Source of the DNA: Candidatus Kuenenbacteria bacterium
GTDB taxonomy: Bacteria; Patescibacteriota; Patescibacteriia; UBA2591; PGYQ01
DNA length: 9,245 bases
Direction: 5' to 3'
Assembly: GCA_016209005.1 (NCBI GenBank)
Contig: JACQWZ010000057.1
Coordinates: 1 to 9,245, forward strand
The position numbers were made by a program, and so were the translations under genes. Below, piece after piece: positions 1-4,892 of the stretch. Below the pieces are notes generated by a model that saw nothing but the letters and a program-made list of their open reading frames with translations, was not told the origin of the DNA and made no database searches. The first letter of the stretch is position 1. Each line of letters begins with the position of its first letter.

Positions 1-2
1 AT

Positions 3-110
3 GTTACTCATAACAGATTAGAAAAAGATTTTTCTGTTTTGATAAAAGATTGTTTGAAATATTTAAACCGGAATAAATTTAATTCTATAAAATTTGAAAA
101 TTTATTTTAG
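3..110 (+). CDS. 3' end of an unidentified plus-strand gene
   Basis: An open frame enters from the left edge and ends at a TAG (108-110), giving 35 residues beginning VTHNRLEKDF and ending KFENLF. It is rich in Lys, Asn, Phe and Ile, like the other genes here, and the other two plus frames close within the first 21 bases. I do not recognise the tail and no motif is visible. Its stop is 6 bp from the stop of the convergent coiled-coil remnant on the minus strand. It could be a chance open frame, but its composition and the start of intergenic-type sequence just after the TAG favour a real C-terminus. Confidence 0.45.
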   Translation, partial: VTHNRLEKDFSVLIKDCLKYLNRNKFNSIKFENLF

Positions 111-116
111 GGAAAT

Positions 117-371
117 TTAAAACAAAACCAGTATATCTAATGTTTCTTTGATATCTAAATACTGTTCAGTTATTGCTTCTACTTTAGAATCAAAATCTTC
201 CGTTAAAACACCTAAATACCGTTGCGTTTCTTCAGTCTTTTTATCAAAATGCCGCATGGACTCTTCGGCTTTTTTATCAAAATGCTGTTTTGCTTCTTTT
301 ATTTTTTCATCAAATTTTTTATCAAAATGTTTGATAATTTTTTTAAAATCTTCATTTATAGTATTTTTATT
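117..371 (-). pseudogene. Coiled-coil protein remnant with HFDKK repeats, start out of frame
   Basis: The minus-strand frame between stops at 372-374 and 117-119 reads as a charged helical protein. Three copies of HFDKK occur in near-11-residue spacing, followed by TEETQRYLGVLTEDFDSK and a tail ending TLDILVLF. The DNA word CATTTTGATAAAAA is repeated three times. It resembles the small Patescibacteria proteins with a basic/acidic coiled coil; that is from memory, and no function is known to me. The only ATG near the 5' end (353-355) is out of frame. It would be restored by one extra A in the A7 run just downstream (A8 gives MKILKKIIKHFDKK). Otherwise initiation would need the ATA at 357-359. 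The C-terminus looks cut short. A consensus-like promoter lies immediately upstream. It is a recent pseudogene, a slippage-dependent gene or a homopolymer sequencing error. Confidence 0.5.
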
Positions 372-396
372 TTAAAGGAAAAATATAAAATGTCAA
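369..396 (-). promoter_or_regulatory. Sigma70-like promoter for the coiled-coil remnant
   Basis: On the minus strand there is a perfect -35 TTGACA (396-391), a 16-bp spacer and a -10 TAAAAT (374-369, 5/6 to consensus). Transcription would begin near 361, only about 6 nt before the ATG at 355, so the mRNA would be nearly leaderless. Seen in sequence; activity is inferred. Confidence 0.5.
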
Positions 397-411
397 TTAT
401 TGTTTTTGTTT

Positions 412-480
412 TAGGCGATTACATAGAATCGCCCCTACGGGATATTAATACATTTTTGGGCGAATGCCATTCGTCCCTAC
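412..480. repeat. Two related GTAGGG-type hairpin repeats
   Basis: There are two palindromic units in a GC-richer patch. The first has arms GGCGATT (414-420) and AATCGCC (427-433) around a 6-bp loop, and is followed by CCTAC. The second has GGGCGAATG (458-466) facing CATTCGTCC (468-476), with one mismatch, and is followed by CTAC. Read on the minus strand, each unit begins GTAGGG, then a GCGA-containing arm, then its complement. Hairpins of this style are scattered in many bacterial genomes (memory, unverified). The patch separates the remnant's promoter from rplY. It could act as a terminator-like structure after rplY but lacks a clean T tract on that strand. Confidence 0.6.
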
Positions 481-496
481 AAATTTATTGTTTTTA

Positions 497-520
497 TGTT
501 TTATTGTTTTATTGTTTTAT
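497..520. repeat. Three 8-bp tandem repeats across the rplY stop codon
   Basis: TGTTTTAT occurs three times in direct succession (497-504, 505-512, 513-520), and the next base pairs begin a fourth partial copy. The array overlaps the last three rplY codons and its TAA stop (509-511), so part of the C-terminal sequence TIKQ is encoded by repeat DNA. Confidence 0.7.
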
Positions 521-1144
521 TGTTTCTTTTTCTTCTTTCACTTCCACTTCTCCTTCTTTTATTTCTTCTTTAATAATTTTTACTTCTTCTCTCTTTGGTG
601 GAGCGATAACGGTTATTACTTCGTCTAATTTATCTAAAATTTCAATATTTGAAGGAATTTTAAGATCTTTGAGATAAATAACATCTTCAAAATTATTAAG
701 CCGCGAAATATCAACATTAATTTCGGAAATTAAATCTTCGGGTAAACATTTAACTTCAACGGAATTAATATTTTTTACCAAACTTCCGTTTAATTCTTTT
801 ATCGCCTTAGATTCTCCGATAAAATTCAATTTTATTAAATGAGTGATTTTTTCTCCTTTTTTAATTTGATAAAAATCAATATGTATAATATTATCTTTGA
901 CCGGATCTTTTTGAATATTTTGAATTAAAACTTTTATTGGTTTTTGATTGTCAATTATTAAATCCAAAAGACTGTCAGCGCCCGTTTGCTTATAAAATTT
1001 TTGAAAAAAAAATTTTTCAATTTCAATATTTTTATTTTCTACGCCATGTCCATAAACCACAGCCGGCAAAATTCCATTTTTTCTTAAACTTCTATTTTGT
1101 TTGCCAGTTGAAATTCTTGATTTTGTTTTTAAGATTAGATCCAT
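509..1144 (-). CDS. rplY: 50S ribosomal protein L25, TL5/CTC type
   Basis: The product is a ribosomal protein that binds 5S rRNA in the central protuberance of the large subunit. The 211-aa length fits the long two-domain CTC/TL5 form rather than the roughly 95-aa E. coli form. The N-terminal part (about 1-90) has the family pattern: SRISTGKQNRSLRKNGILP, then AVVYGHG, and later IQKDPVKDNIIHIDFYQI. The second beta domain spans about 95-185, with LPEDLISEINVDIS and PSNIEILDKLDEVITVIAPP. The tail (about 186-211) is a Glu/Lys-rich low-complexity extension, as is common in CTC proteins, and its end lies in an 8-bp repeat array. The ATG at 1144 is the family start, and no Shine-Dalgarno is evident. 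A MITE ends 26 bp upstream, so the 5' region has been rearranged. It is probably monocistronic here. Confidence 0.95.
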   Translation of the reverse strand: MDLILKTKSRISTGKQNRSLRKNGILPAVVYGHGVENKNIEIEKFFFQKFYKQTGADSLLDLIIDNQKPIKVLIQNIQKDPVKDNIIHIDFYQIKKGEKITHLIKLNFIGESKAIKELNGSLVKNINSVEVKCLPEDLISEINVDISRLNNFEDVIYLKDLKIPSNIEILDKLDEVITVIAPPKREEVKIIKEEIKEGEVEVKEEKETIKQ

Positions 1145-1151
1145 ATTATGA

Positions 1152-1170
1152 AATTATAAATTATAAATTA
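1152..1170. repeat. AATTATA heptamer array, split by a MITE insertion
   Basis: AATTATA occurs at 1152-1158 and 1159-1165, then AATTA (1166-1170) abuts the MITE. After the MITE the pattern resumes with AATTATA (1287-1293) and AATTTTA (1294-1300). The MITE therefore landed inside a pre-existing heptamer array upstream of rplY. The array also contains TATAAT words on the minus strand that could serve as a -10 for rplY. Confidence 0.6.
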
Positions 1171-1286
1171 CAGGACTTACGCAGTTTAATCAAAAAATGG
1201 CTAAAGTTAGCGAAAATTGAATTTTTGTTAATTTTTTATTTTTAGCTAATATTAGCCAAATGCACATTAATAGTGCATAACTCCTG
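1171..1286 (+). mobile_element. MITE copy A, full length (116 bp)
   Basis: Non-coding miniature element with terminal inverted repeats CAGGACTTACGCA and TGCATAACTCCTG. Inside are a second inverted pair, GGCTAAAGTTAGC and GCTAATATTAGCC (11/13 paired), and a small hairpin GCAC-ATTAATA-GTGC, so the whole unit can fold on itself. The flanks show a 5-bp direct duplication AATTA (1166-1170 and 1287-1291). It is nearly identical to the copies at 2787, 3907 and 9105. It sits upstream of rplY with its CAGGACTT end facing the gene. The terminal repeats do not match the neighbouring IS. The family of the mobilising transposase is not identified. Confidence 0.85.
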
Positions 1287-1308
1287 AATTATAAATTTTA
1301 GATATTAA

Positions 1309-2650
1309 CTAAACTTTGGCAAATTTCTTGAGATATGACATAATATAGGCATATAAACATTCCAATATTACAAATCCCTAAAAATATTCAATCGTTTTGC
1401 CAAAACTATAAAAACAATTTTAGTGTACCACAATTTAAACACTTTGAAAATTTTATTACAGGAATAATTATTAATGATCAGGCTGATATTTACACCTTGA
1501 GTAAGGGATTTGAACAAGGCAGGCATTATGATAGTTTACATCATTTTGTTTCTGAAAGTGATTGGAACATGGAAGAAATTATGAAAACTTCCGTATCAAT
1601 TATTAAACATTTACCGGATGAAAGTAAAAGATTTTCTTCCAAGGGATGGCTAATAATAGATGATTCTTTAATTGAAAAATTTGGAAAAATGATGGAAGCC
1701 GTCAGCAAACAATATGATCATTCAGAACAAAGATATTTAAAATATGCCCATTGTTTAGTTGCGCTTATTTATGCGGATAAAAATGGAAATCGTTATCCTT
1801 TAAAATTTGATCTTTATCGAACCGAGGATGATTGTCAAGAAATAAAAATAGAATTCCGTACTAAAATTAAAATTGCCATTGAATTAATTCGTTACGCGAT
1901 TAATCAAGGAATACCTTTTCAAGGCGTGCTTTTTGATAGTTGGTATTTTTGTAAAGAATTTGTTGACTTTTTAGAATCAGAGCAAAAAGATTGGGTTTCT
2001 ATGGTTAAAAATAATCGCAAATTTATTCATGAAGGCAAAGAAATTAATTTTAGCGATTATGCTAATACAATTACCACTGAAGATAAAAGAAAAATGTCCT
2101 TGGCTGAAATTAATAATGATAGCAAAATCAAAAAATATCGTTATCAGTCTCTTAAAAAATCTTTACCTTCTTTAAAAAAAGGAAAAGAAACGATCAGAAT
2201 ATTAATGTCTTATGAATATGATAAAAATAATAAATTAAAAGAACCAATTTTTTTAGTTTCAAATTGTAAAGAATGGAGGCCAGAAAAATTATTTAAAATT
2301 TATTTAATGCGATGGACAGTAGAAACTTTTTTTCGAGATGCTAAGCAACACTTGGGACTTAAGGATTATCAGATGAGAAAATTAAACGGCATCAAAAGTC
2401 ATTGGTGCTTGGTTTTTACATCGGCAATAATACTTGAGTTAGTGAAGGCTCAATACGTTTCCAAAAATAGTTCTACTAATGTTCCTCATTGTTCCATGAG
2501 TGAAATTTGTCAAAAAGCATTTTTAATGAAACTTTCCGCGCAATAATTATTTGGGTTATTGATCAAGTTAAAAGTTCAACTCCTGATAATCAAATTTTAA
2601 CTGGGTTGGGAATTAAAATTGATGAATAATAATTTTTTGCCAAAGTTTAG
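1309..2650 (+). mobile_element. Insertion sequence, IS701/IS4-like, 1342 bp
   Basis: It is bounded by a perfect 15-bp inverted repeat, CTAAACTTTGGCAAA at 1309-1323 and its complement at 2636-2650, which encloses the single transposase frame. The length suits IS4/IS701-type elements. No convincing target duplication is visible: the left flank is ATTAA and the right flank is AAATT. The insertion or its surroundings have therefore been altered, or the true ends differ slightly. It lies between a direct MITE (1171-1286) and inverted MITE copies (2656 onward). A second, altered copy of its right end lies within the 131-bp tandem duplication. The transposase appears damaged, so this copy may depend on others for movement. 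Confidence 0.8.
1359..2546 (+). CDS. IS701/IS4-like DDE transposase, disrupted at both ends
   Basis: RNase H-fold DDE transposase that would cut and paste the surrounding IS. The catalytic residues are visible, numbered from the TTG at 1497 as residue 1: Asp in LIIDDS (about 55), Asp in GVLFDSWYF (147), and Glu276 and Lys283 in the exact Y-2-R-3-E-6-K signature (YLMRWTVETFFRDAK). A family-like N-terminus, with FSVPQFKHFENFITGIII, continues in frame upstream of the TTG as far as a TAA at 1341-1343. The ATG at 1335 is cut off by that TAA, so the start must be non-ATG (ATT at 1359 with AGG 9 nt upstream, ATA at 1353, or TTG at 1497) or the gene is broken. The C-terminus ends early at 2546. A typical tail (NETFRAIIIWVIDQVK to GIKIDE, stop 2627-2629) continues in the -1 frame after a T5 run at 2520-2524. 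Confidence 0.85.
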   Translation: MPILQIPKNIQSFCQNYKNNFSVPQFKHFENFITGIIINDQADIYTLSKGFEQGRHYDSLHHFVSESDWNMEEIMKTSVSIIKHLPDESKRFSSKGWLIIDDSLIEKFGKMMEAVSKQYDHSEQRYLKYAHCLVALIYADKNGNRYPLKFDLYRTEDDCQEIKIEFRTKIKIAIELIRYAINQGIPFQGVLFDSWYFCKEFVDFLESEQKDWVSMVKNNRKFIHEGKEINFSDYANTITTEDKRKMSLAEINNDSKIKKYRYQSLKKSLPSLKKGKETIRILMSYEYDKNNKLKEPIFLVSNCKEWRPEKLFKIYLMRWTVETFFRDAKQHLGLKDYQMRKLNGIKSHWCLVFTSAIILELVKAQYVSKNSSTNVPHCSMSEICQKAFLMKLSAQ

Positions 2651-2862
2651 AAATTCAGGAGTTACGCACTATTAATGTGCATTTGGCTAATATTAGCTAA
2701 AAATGAAAAATTAACAAAAATTCAATTTTCGCTGGGTTGGGAATTAAAATTGATGAATAATAATTTTTTTTTTTTTTTTAGAAATTCAGGAGTTACGCAC
2801 TATTAATGTGCATTTGGCTAATATTAGCTAAAAATGAAAAATTAACAAAAATTCAATTTTCG
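2601..2862. repeat. 131-bp tandem duplication of IS right end plus partial MITE
   Basis: Bases 2601-2731 and 2732-2862 are direct copies with period 131. Each starts CTGGGTTGGG, runs through the transposase tail and IS right end, and enters the inverted MITE. The units join inside the MITE at CGCT with about 2 bp of shared sequence (CT), which suggests illegitimate recombination or slippage. They differ at one block: GCCAAAG (2639-2645) in unit 1 is TTTTTTT (2770-2776) in unit 2. This gives a run of 16 T (2764-2779) without a length change and destroys the second IS end. No complete gene lies in the 360 bp between the transposase stop and the zinc-ribbon gene. Confidence 0.85.
2656..2733 (-). 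mobile_element. MITE copy B, inverted and truncated
   Basis: It begins with the CAGGAGTTACGCA terminal repeat 5 bp after the IS right end and follows the inverted MITE sequence through the small hairpin and the TTAGCTAAAAATG region to CGCT. It then switches to the duplicated IS-end sequence. The distal third, including the other terminal repeat, is missing because of the tandem duplication. Confidence 0.85.
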
Positions 2863-2902
2863 CTAACTTTAGCCATTTTTTGATTAAACTGCGTAAGTCC
2901 TG
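2787..2902 (-). mobile_element. MITE copy C, inverted, full length
   Basis: Complete 116-bp copy in reverse orientation, from CAGGAGTTACGCA to TGCGTAAGTCCTG. Its inner outline matches copy A apart from a few bases. The flanks AAATT (2782-2786) and AATTT (2903-2907) are not an exact direct repeat, which fits rearrangement of its left side by the tandem duplication. It ends 3 bp from the TAA of the zinc-ribbon gene (2906-2908), so it lies at that gene's 3' end. Confidence 0.85.
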
Positions 2903-2905
2903 AAT

Positions 2906-3241
2906 TTATAATTTTACATTTCCTTTAGTTTTGCTTTCTTCTAAAAATTGATGAGTTAAAATAACATCATCACTATTAATAACTGGAGAGTTTTTAAATT
3001 TTAAAACATCTTCAGCGGTTAAATCAACGACCAAGCCAACTGAATTAATGCCAAATCCGTCAGCAGCGACTAAAGAAACAATTGAGCTGTTACATTTTTT
3101 GCATTTTAAATAGATTAAATGATTATTATTTTTTTCTTCTAAAATTTTAGCTTCTATAAGTTTATGATGTTCATTGCAAATTGGGCAAAAAGAAATCATT
3201 TTTAATCCATCTAATGGCAGTTGATTTAAAAAATTAGGCAT
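2906..3241 (-). CDS. Small zinc-ribbon protein, Patescibacteria-type, function unknown
   Basis: The product is 111 aa. Two Cys pairs, CPIC (19-22) and CKKC (47-50), 24 residues apart, should form a zinc ribbon. After them comes a conserved-looking segment SIVSLVAADGFGINSVGLVVDLT and then EDVLKFKNSPVINSDDVILTHQFLE. I associate this layout (paired cysteines, a G-x-x-SVGLVTDLT core, and a D-D-V-L-x-x-H-x-F-L-E end) with small uncharacterised proteins in candidate-phyla genomes; that is from memory. The start at 3241 gives a 14-residue leader. Met15 (MISFCPIC), preceded by a weak GGA, is a plausible alternative and would place the ribbon at the N-terminus. A MITE lies 3 bp beyond the stop. The role is unknown; nucleic-acid binding is possible but not shown. 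Confidence 0.75.
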   Translation of the reverse strand: MPNFLNQLPLDGLKMISFCPICNEHHKLIEAKILEEKNNNHLIYLKCKKCNSSIVSLVAADGFGINSVGLVVDLTAEDVLKFKNSPVINSDDVILTHQFLEESKTKGNVKL

Positions 3242-3249
3242 AAATGAAT

Positions 3250-3270
3250 AAAATTTATCAGATAAATTTT
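3250..3270. repeat. Perfect 21-bp palindrome upstream of the zinc-ribbon gene
   Basis: AAAATTTATC and GATAAATTTT are exact complements around a single central A. It lies 9 bp upstream of the zinc-ribbon start and downstream of hicA. It could be an operator or a weak AT hairpin. In DNA this AT-rich, chance is a real alternative. Confidence 0.4.
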
Positions 3271-3273
3271 ACT

Positions 3274-3301
3274 AATTTTCAATTTTCAATTTTCAATTTT
3301 C
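3274..3301. repeat. AATTTTC heptamer array, four copies
   Basis: Four perfect tandem copies of AATTTTC (3274-3280, 3281-3287, 3288-3294, 3295-3301) lie between hicA and the zinc-ribbon gene. The rest of this 124-bp spacer (to 3365) is AT-rich with loose TTTTCAA and AATAATA words, and I see no promoter in it. Confidence 0.8.
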
Positions 3302-3365
3302 ATTAAATTTTCAATGATAAAATTTTCAAATAATAATCAAATAATAAAAATATAAAAATCAAATA

Positions 3366-3593
3366 TTATAAATAAAAATTTAAAAAATCTTCTTTTGATA
3401 ATCCAGTATCATTAATAATGCTATACAATAAAGATGTTTTAATAGTTTTGTCTGGATGTTTTGGAACAACTGTTATTCTCTTTATTAAATAATTTTTTAA
3501 AATAATATGACTTCCTTTTTGACGTTCAATTTCAAATCCAGCTTTTTTTAAAATTTTTAAAACTTTTCTTGAATCTAAACTTGGTAATTTCAT
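3366..3593 (-). CDS. hicA: HicA toxin (mRNA interferase)
   Basis: HicA proteins are small double-stranded-RNA-binding-fold RNases that cleave mRNA and are held inactive by HicB. The 75 residues fit the family. The N-terminus KLPSLDSRKVLKILKKAGFEIERQKGSHIILK has the standard helix, then the GSH motif with the catalytic histidine (His29). It continues with a strand (ITVVPKHPDKTIKTSLL) and the final helix (IINDTGLSKEDFLNFYL). It starts 4 bp after the hicB stop, so the pair should be translated together, with the antitoxin gene first. It is full length with its catalytic His present, so it is probably functional. No frameshift is seen. Confidence 0.92.
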   Translation of the reverse strand: MKLPSLDSRKVLKILKKAGFEIERQKGSHIILKNYLIKRITVVPKHPDKTIKTSLLYSIINDTGLSKEDFLNFYL

Positions 3594-3597
3594 AAAA

Positions 3598-3855
3598 TTA
3601 ACAATTTACTCTAACAGGAATTTTTATATTAACGATGCTCATAAATTCATGTTTTGGTAAAAAAACTTCTTTTTTTTCTTCTAATAAACATTCAAGATAA
3701 AGTTCGATGGCTTCTTTAATGTTTTTTTCCGTTTCTTCTAAAGTTTCTCCTTGGGTATGACATCCCTGTAAAGTTGGTACATAGGCCACATATCCACCTT
3801 CACTCACCTTTTCATAAACCACAGTAAAATTTATATTTTTATTTAATTGTTTCAT
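3598..3855 (-). CDS. hicB: HicB antitoxin
   Basis: The antitoxin partner of HicA. The 85 residues carry the partial RNase-H-like HicB fold: FTVVYEKVSEGGYVAYVPTLQGCHTQGETLEETEKNIKEAIELYLE. The P-x-L-x-G-C-x-T-x-G-E-T-x-E-E core and the following helix are diagnostic. The C-terminal extension (LPKHEFMSIVNIKIPV) is short, and there is no visible ribbon-helix-helix or HTH DNA-binding domain. Autoregulation through this HicB alone is therefore uncertain. The order hicB then hicA is the common antitoxin-first layout of this subtype. A heptamer array lies directly upstream of the ATG at 3855, and a MITE begins 51 bp upstream. That puts the module between two MITE copies (2787 and 3907), although the pair itself has no transposon ends. 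Confidence 0.93.
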   Translation of the reverse strand: MKQLNKNINFTVVYEKVSEGGYVAYVPTLQGCHTQGETLEETEKNIKEAIELYLECLLEEKKEVFLPKHEFMSIVNIKIPVRVNC

Positions 3856-3856
3856 A

Positions 3857-3891
3857 AAAAATCAAAAATCAAAATGTAAAAATTAAAATGT
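3857..3891. repeat. Degenerate heptamer array directly upstream of hicB
   Basis: Five 7-bp units in a row, starting 2 bp from the hicB ATG: AAAAATC, AAAAATC, AAAATGT, AAAAATT, AAAATGT. The unit family is shared with the array before the membrane-protein gene at 5469-5503. It occupies the place where a ribosome-binding site would be expected. Confidence 0.65.
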
Positions 3892-3906
3892 TAATTTCCT
3901 TAAATT

Positions 3907-4023
3907 CAGGACTTACGCAGTTTAATCAAAAAATGGCTAAAGTTAGCGAAAATTGAATTTTTGTTAATTTTTCATTTTTTAGCTAATATTAGCCAAATGC
4001 ACATTAATAGTGCGTAACTCCTG
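3907..4023 (+). mobile_element. MITE copy D, full length (117 bp)
   Basis: Complete element with ends CAGGACTTACGCA and TGCGTAACTCCTG. It has one extra T relative to copies A and E in the central T-rich stretch. The flanks carry an exact 5-bp duplication AAATT (3902-3906 and 4024-4028). It lies upstream of hicB with the CAGGACTT end toward the gene, and downstream of the interrupted gene at 4069-4680. Confidence 0.88.
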
Positions 4024-4034
4024 AAATTACAAAA

Positions 4035-4081
4035 CTCCTAAATTATCCCCCTCCATTGATGAGAGGGATTAGTGGAAGGAG
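4035..4081. repeat. Imperfect inverted repeat overlapping the end of the interrupted gene
   Basis: ATCCCCCTC (4045-4053) pairs with GAGAGGGAT (4061-4069) with one mismatch around a 7-bp loop. CTCCT (4035-4039) and AGGAG (4077-4081) pair further out. The structure includes the stop codon at 4069-4071 and the last few codons (SISFH). It may be a transcription end for that minus-strand gene, or a mobile hairpin repeat that replaced the natural 3' end. Confidence 0.5.
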
Positions 4082-4680
4082 ATACTACATTTTTCTTTAA
4101 CCTGTTTAATTGCTTCTTGAATTTGATAATCACTGTTTTCATTAAAAAAATAATCTTGTCCATCAGCTTTATTCCATTCATTTATTTTTCTTCTTATTTT
4201 TATAATTTCCCAAGAGGAAGCTAACCAACGTTCATTTGACTTTAAAAAAGATTTAATTCTTTCTTCTTGTTCTTTAATAATTTTTTCTGTTTTTTGTGCC
4301 TTAATAAATTCTTCTGTTTCTATTGGTTTTTTTTCTTCTACTACTTCTGTTGTTTTGACAGAAATTACTGGTTTTTCTTTTTCTGTTGTTTCTTCTTTTA
4401 CTTTTATTGGTTCTTTTTTTGCTTTGGAAAAATTTTCTACTTCTTTTATTGATTACTTAGTACATAGTGCAACACCATCTTTATTTCTAAAAAAAGGATC
4501 TTCTCTTATTATATTTTTCTCCCCATCACACTTTTGAAGTCCACCAGAAAAAGGGCCTTCTTTTTTGAACGGGTTTCTTTCTGTCTTAATAATTCCTGTT
4601 TTTATTGGTTCTTCTTTTATTGGTTGTTCTTTATCTTTTCCACTAAAAAAATTTATAAGACTGTTAATTGCTTCTTTCAT
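4069..4680 (-). pseudogene. Lys/Glu-rich hypothetical protein split by an in-frame TAA
   Basis: From the ATG at 4680 the frame runs 75 codons (MKEAINSLINFFSGKDKEQP to GVALCTK), meets TAA at 4453-4455, then stays open in the same frame for 127 more codons to a TAA at 4069-4071. The downstream part (SIKEVENFSKAKKEP, a Glu/Lys/Thr-rich linker, then a helical stretch with SNERWLASSWEIIKIRRK and NEWNKADGQDYFF) looks coding. It contains no ATG, GTG or TTG near its beginning, so it cannot easily be a separate gene. Both halves share the word EPIK within similar low-complexity sequence, which supports one original protein of about 202 aa. Cys51 and Cys73 lie in the first half. I do not recognise the family. 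A promoter is visible upstream at 4756-4783. Earlier in-frame codons (to 4737) come from a repeat and are probably not translated. Confidence 0.6.
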
Positions 4681-4700
4681 ATAATTATAATTAAAAAAAT

Positions 4701-4737
4701 TAGATCCCTCCGCTCGGAAGCACGGTCGGGATGACAA
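4701..4737. repeat. Short GC-rich palindromic repeat of the GTCATCCCG type
   Basis: On the minus strand this reads GTCATCCCGACC, then GTGCTTCCGAGCGGAG, then GGATCTA. The outer arms ATCCC and GGGAT pair, and the inside is GC-rich, in strong contrast to its surroundings. I recall GTCATCCCGAGCGAAGC-like repeats between genes in several bacterial groups, but have not checked this. It lies in the presumed 5' leader of the interrupted gene, between its promoter and its ATG at 4680. Confidence 0.6.
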
Positions 4738-4755
4738 AAACTACAAACTAATTTT

Positions 4756-4783
4756 AGTGTATCAAAATCTATTTTTTTGTCAA
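4756..4783 (-). promoter_or_regulatory. Sigma70-like promoter for the interrupted gene
   Basis: On the minus strand there is a perfect -35 TTGACA (4783-4778), a 16-bp spacer and a -10-like TACACT (4761-4756, 4/6). The mRNA would start near 4749 and have a leader of about 70 nt that includes the GC-rich repeat at 4701-4737. Confidence 0.45.
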
Positions 4784-4793
4784 ATCTAATAAT

Positions 4794-4823
4794 CGCATAA
4801 CGCATAACGCATAACGCATAACG
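4794..4823. repeat. CGCATAA heptamer array, four copies
   Basis: CGCATAA is repeated four times without error (4794-4821) and followed by CG. The DNA that follows (4824-4892) keeps similar words, such as CACATA, ACGCATT, CACGTT and ACGCATTATG, suggesting an older, decayed part of the same array that runs to the stop of the membrane-protein gene (4893). It lies between the 3' end of that gene and the promoter of the next. Confidence 0.8.
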
Positions 4824-4892
4824 TTAATTTTAATTCATTGTGTTGCACATATTTCACATACGCATTTCACGTTCCACGTTACGCATTATGTG

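Noticed and set aside
148..677. Long plus-strand open frames rich in Phe, Ser and Cys
   Set aside because: They are antisense to the coiled-coil remnant and rplY. Their composition is that of the complement of Lys/Glu-rich coding sequence, with no family resemblance.
1309..2650. The IS transposase as the mobiliser of the MITE family
   Set aside because: Its terminal repeat CTAAACTTTGGCAAA shares nothing clear with CAGGACTTACGCA, and the IS shows no 5-bp duplication.
4267..4737. Plus-strand open frames made almost only of Phe, Tyr, Cys and Ser
   Set aside because: They are the complement of the Lys/Glu/Thr-rich minus-strand gene and have no start signals or recognisable domains.
4794..4823. 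CGCATAA array considered as a CRISPR or iteron-type origin
   Set aside because: The units are contiguous 7-mers without spacers and no cas, dnaA or rep gene is present. The same period occurs at many unrelated loci.
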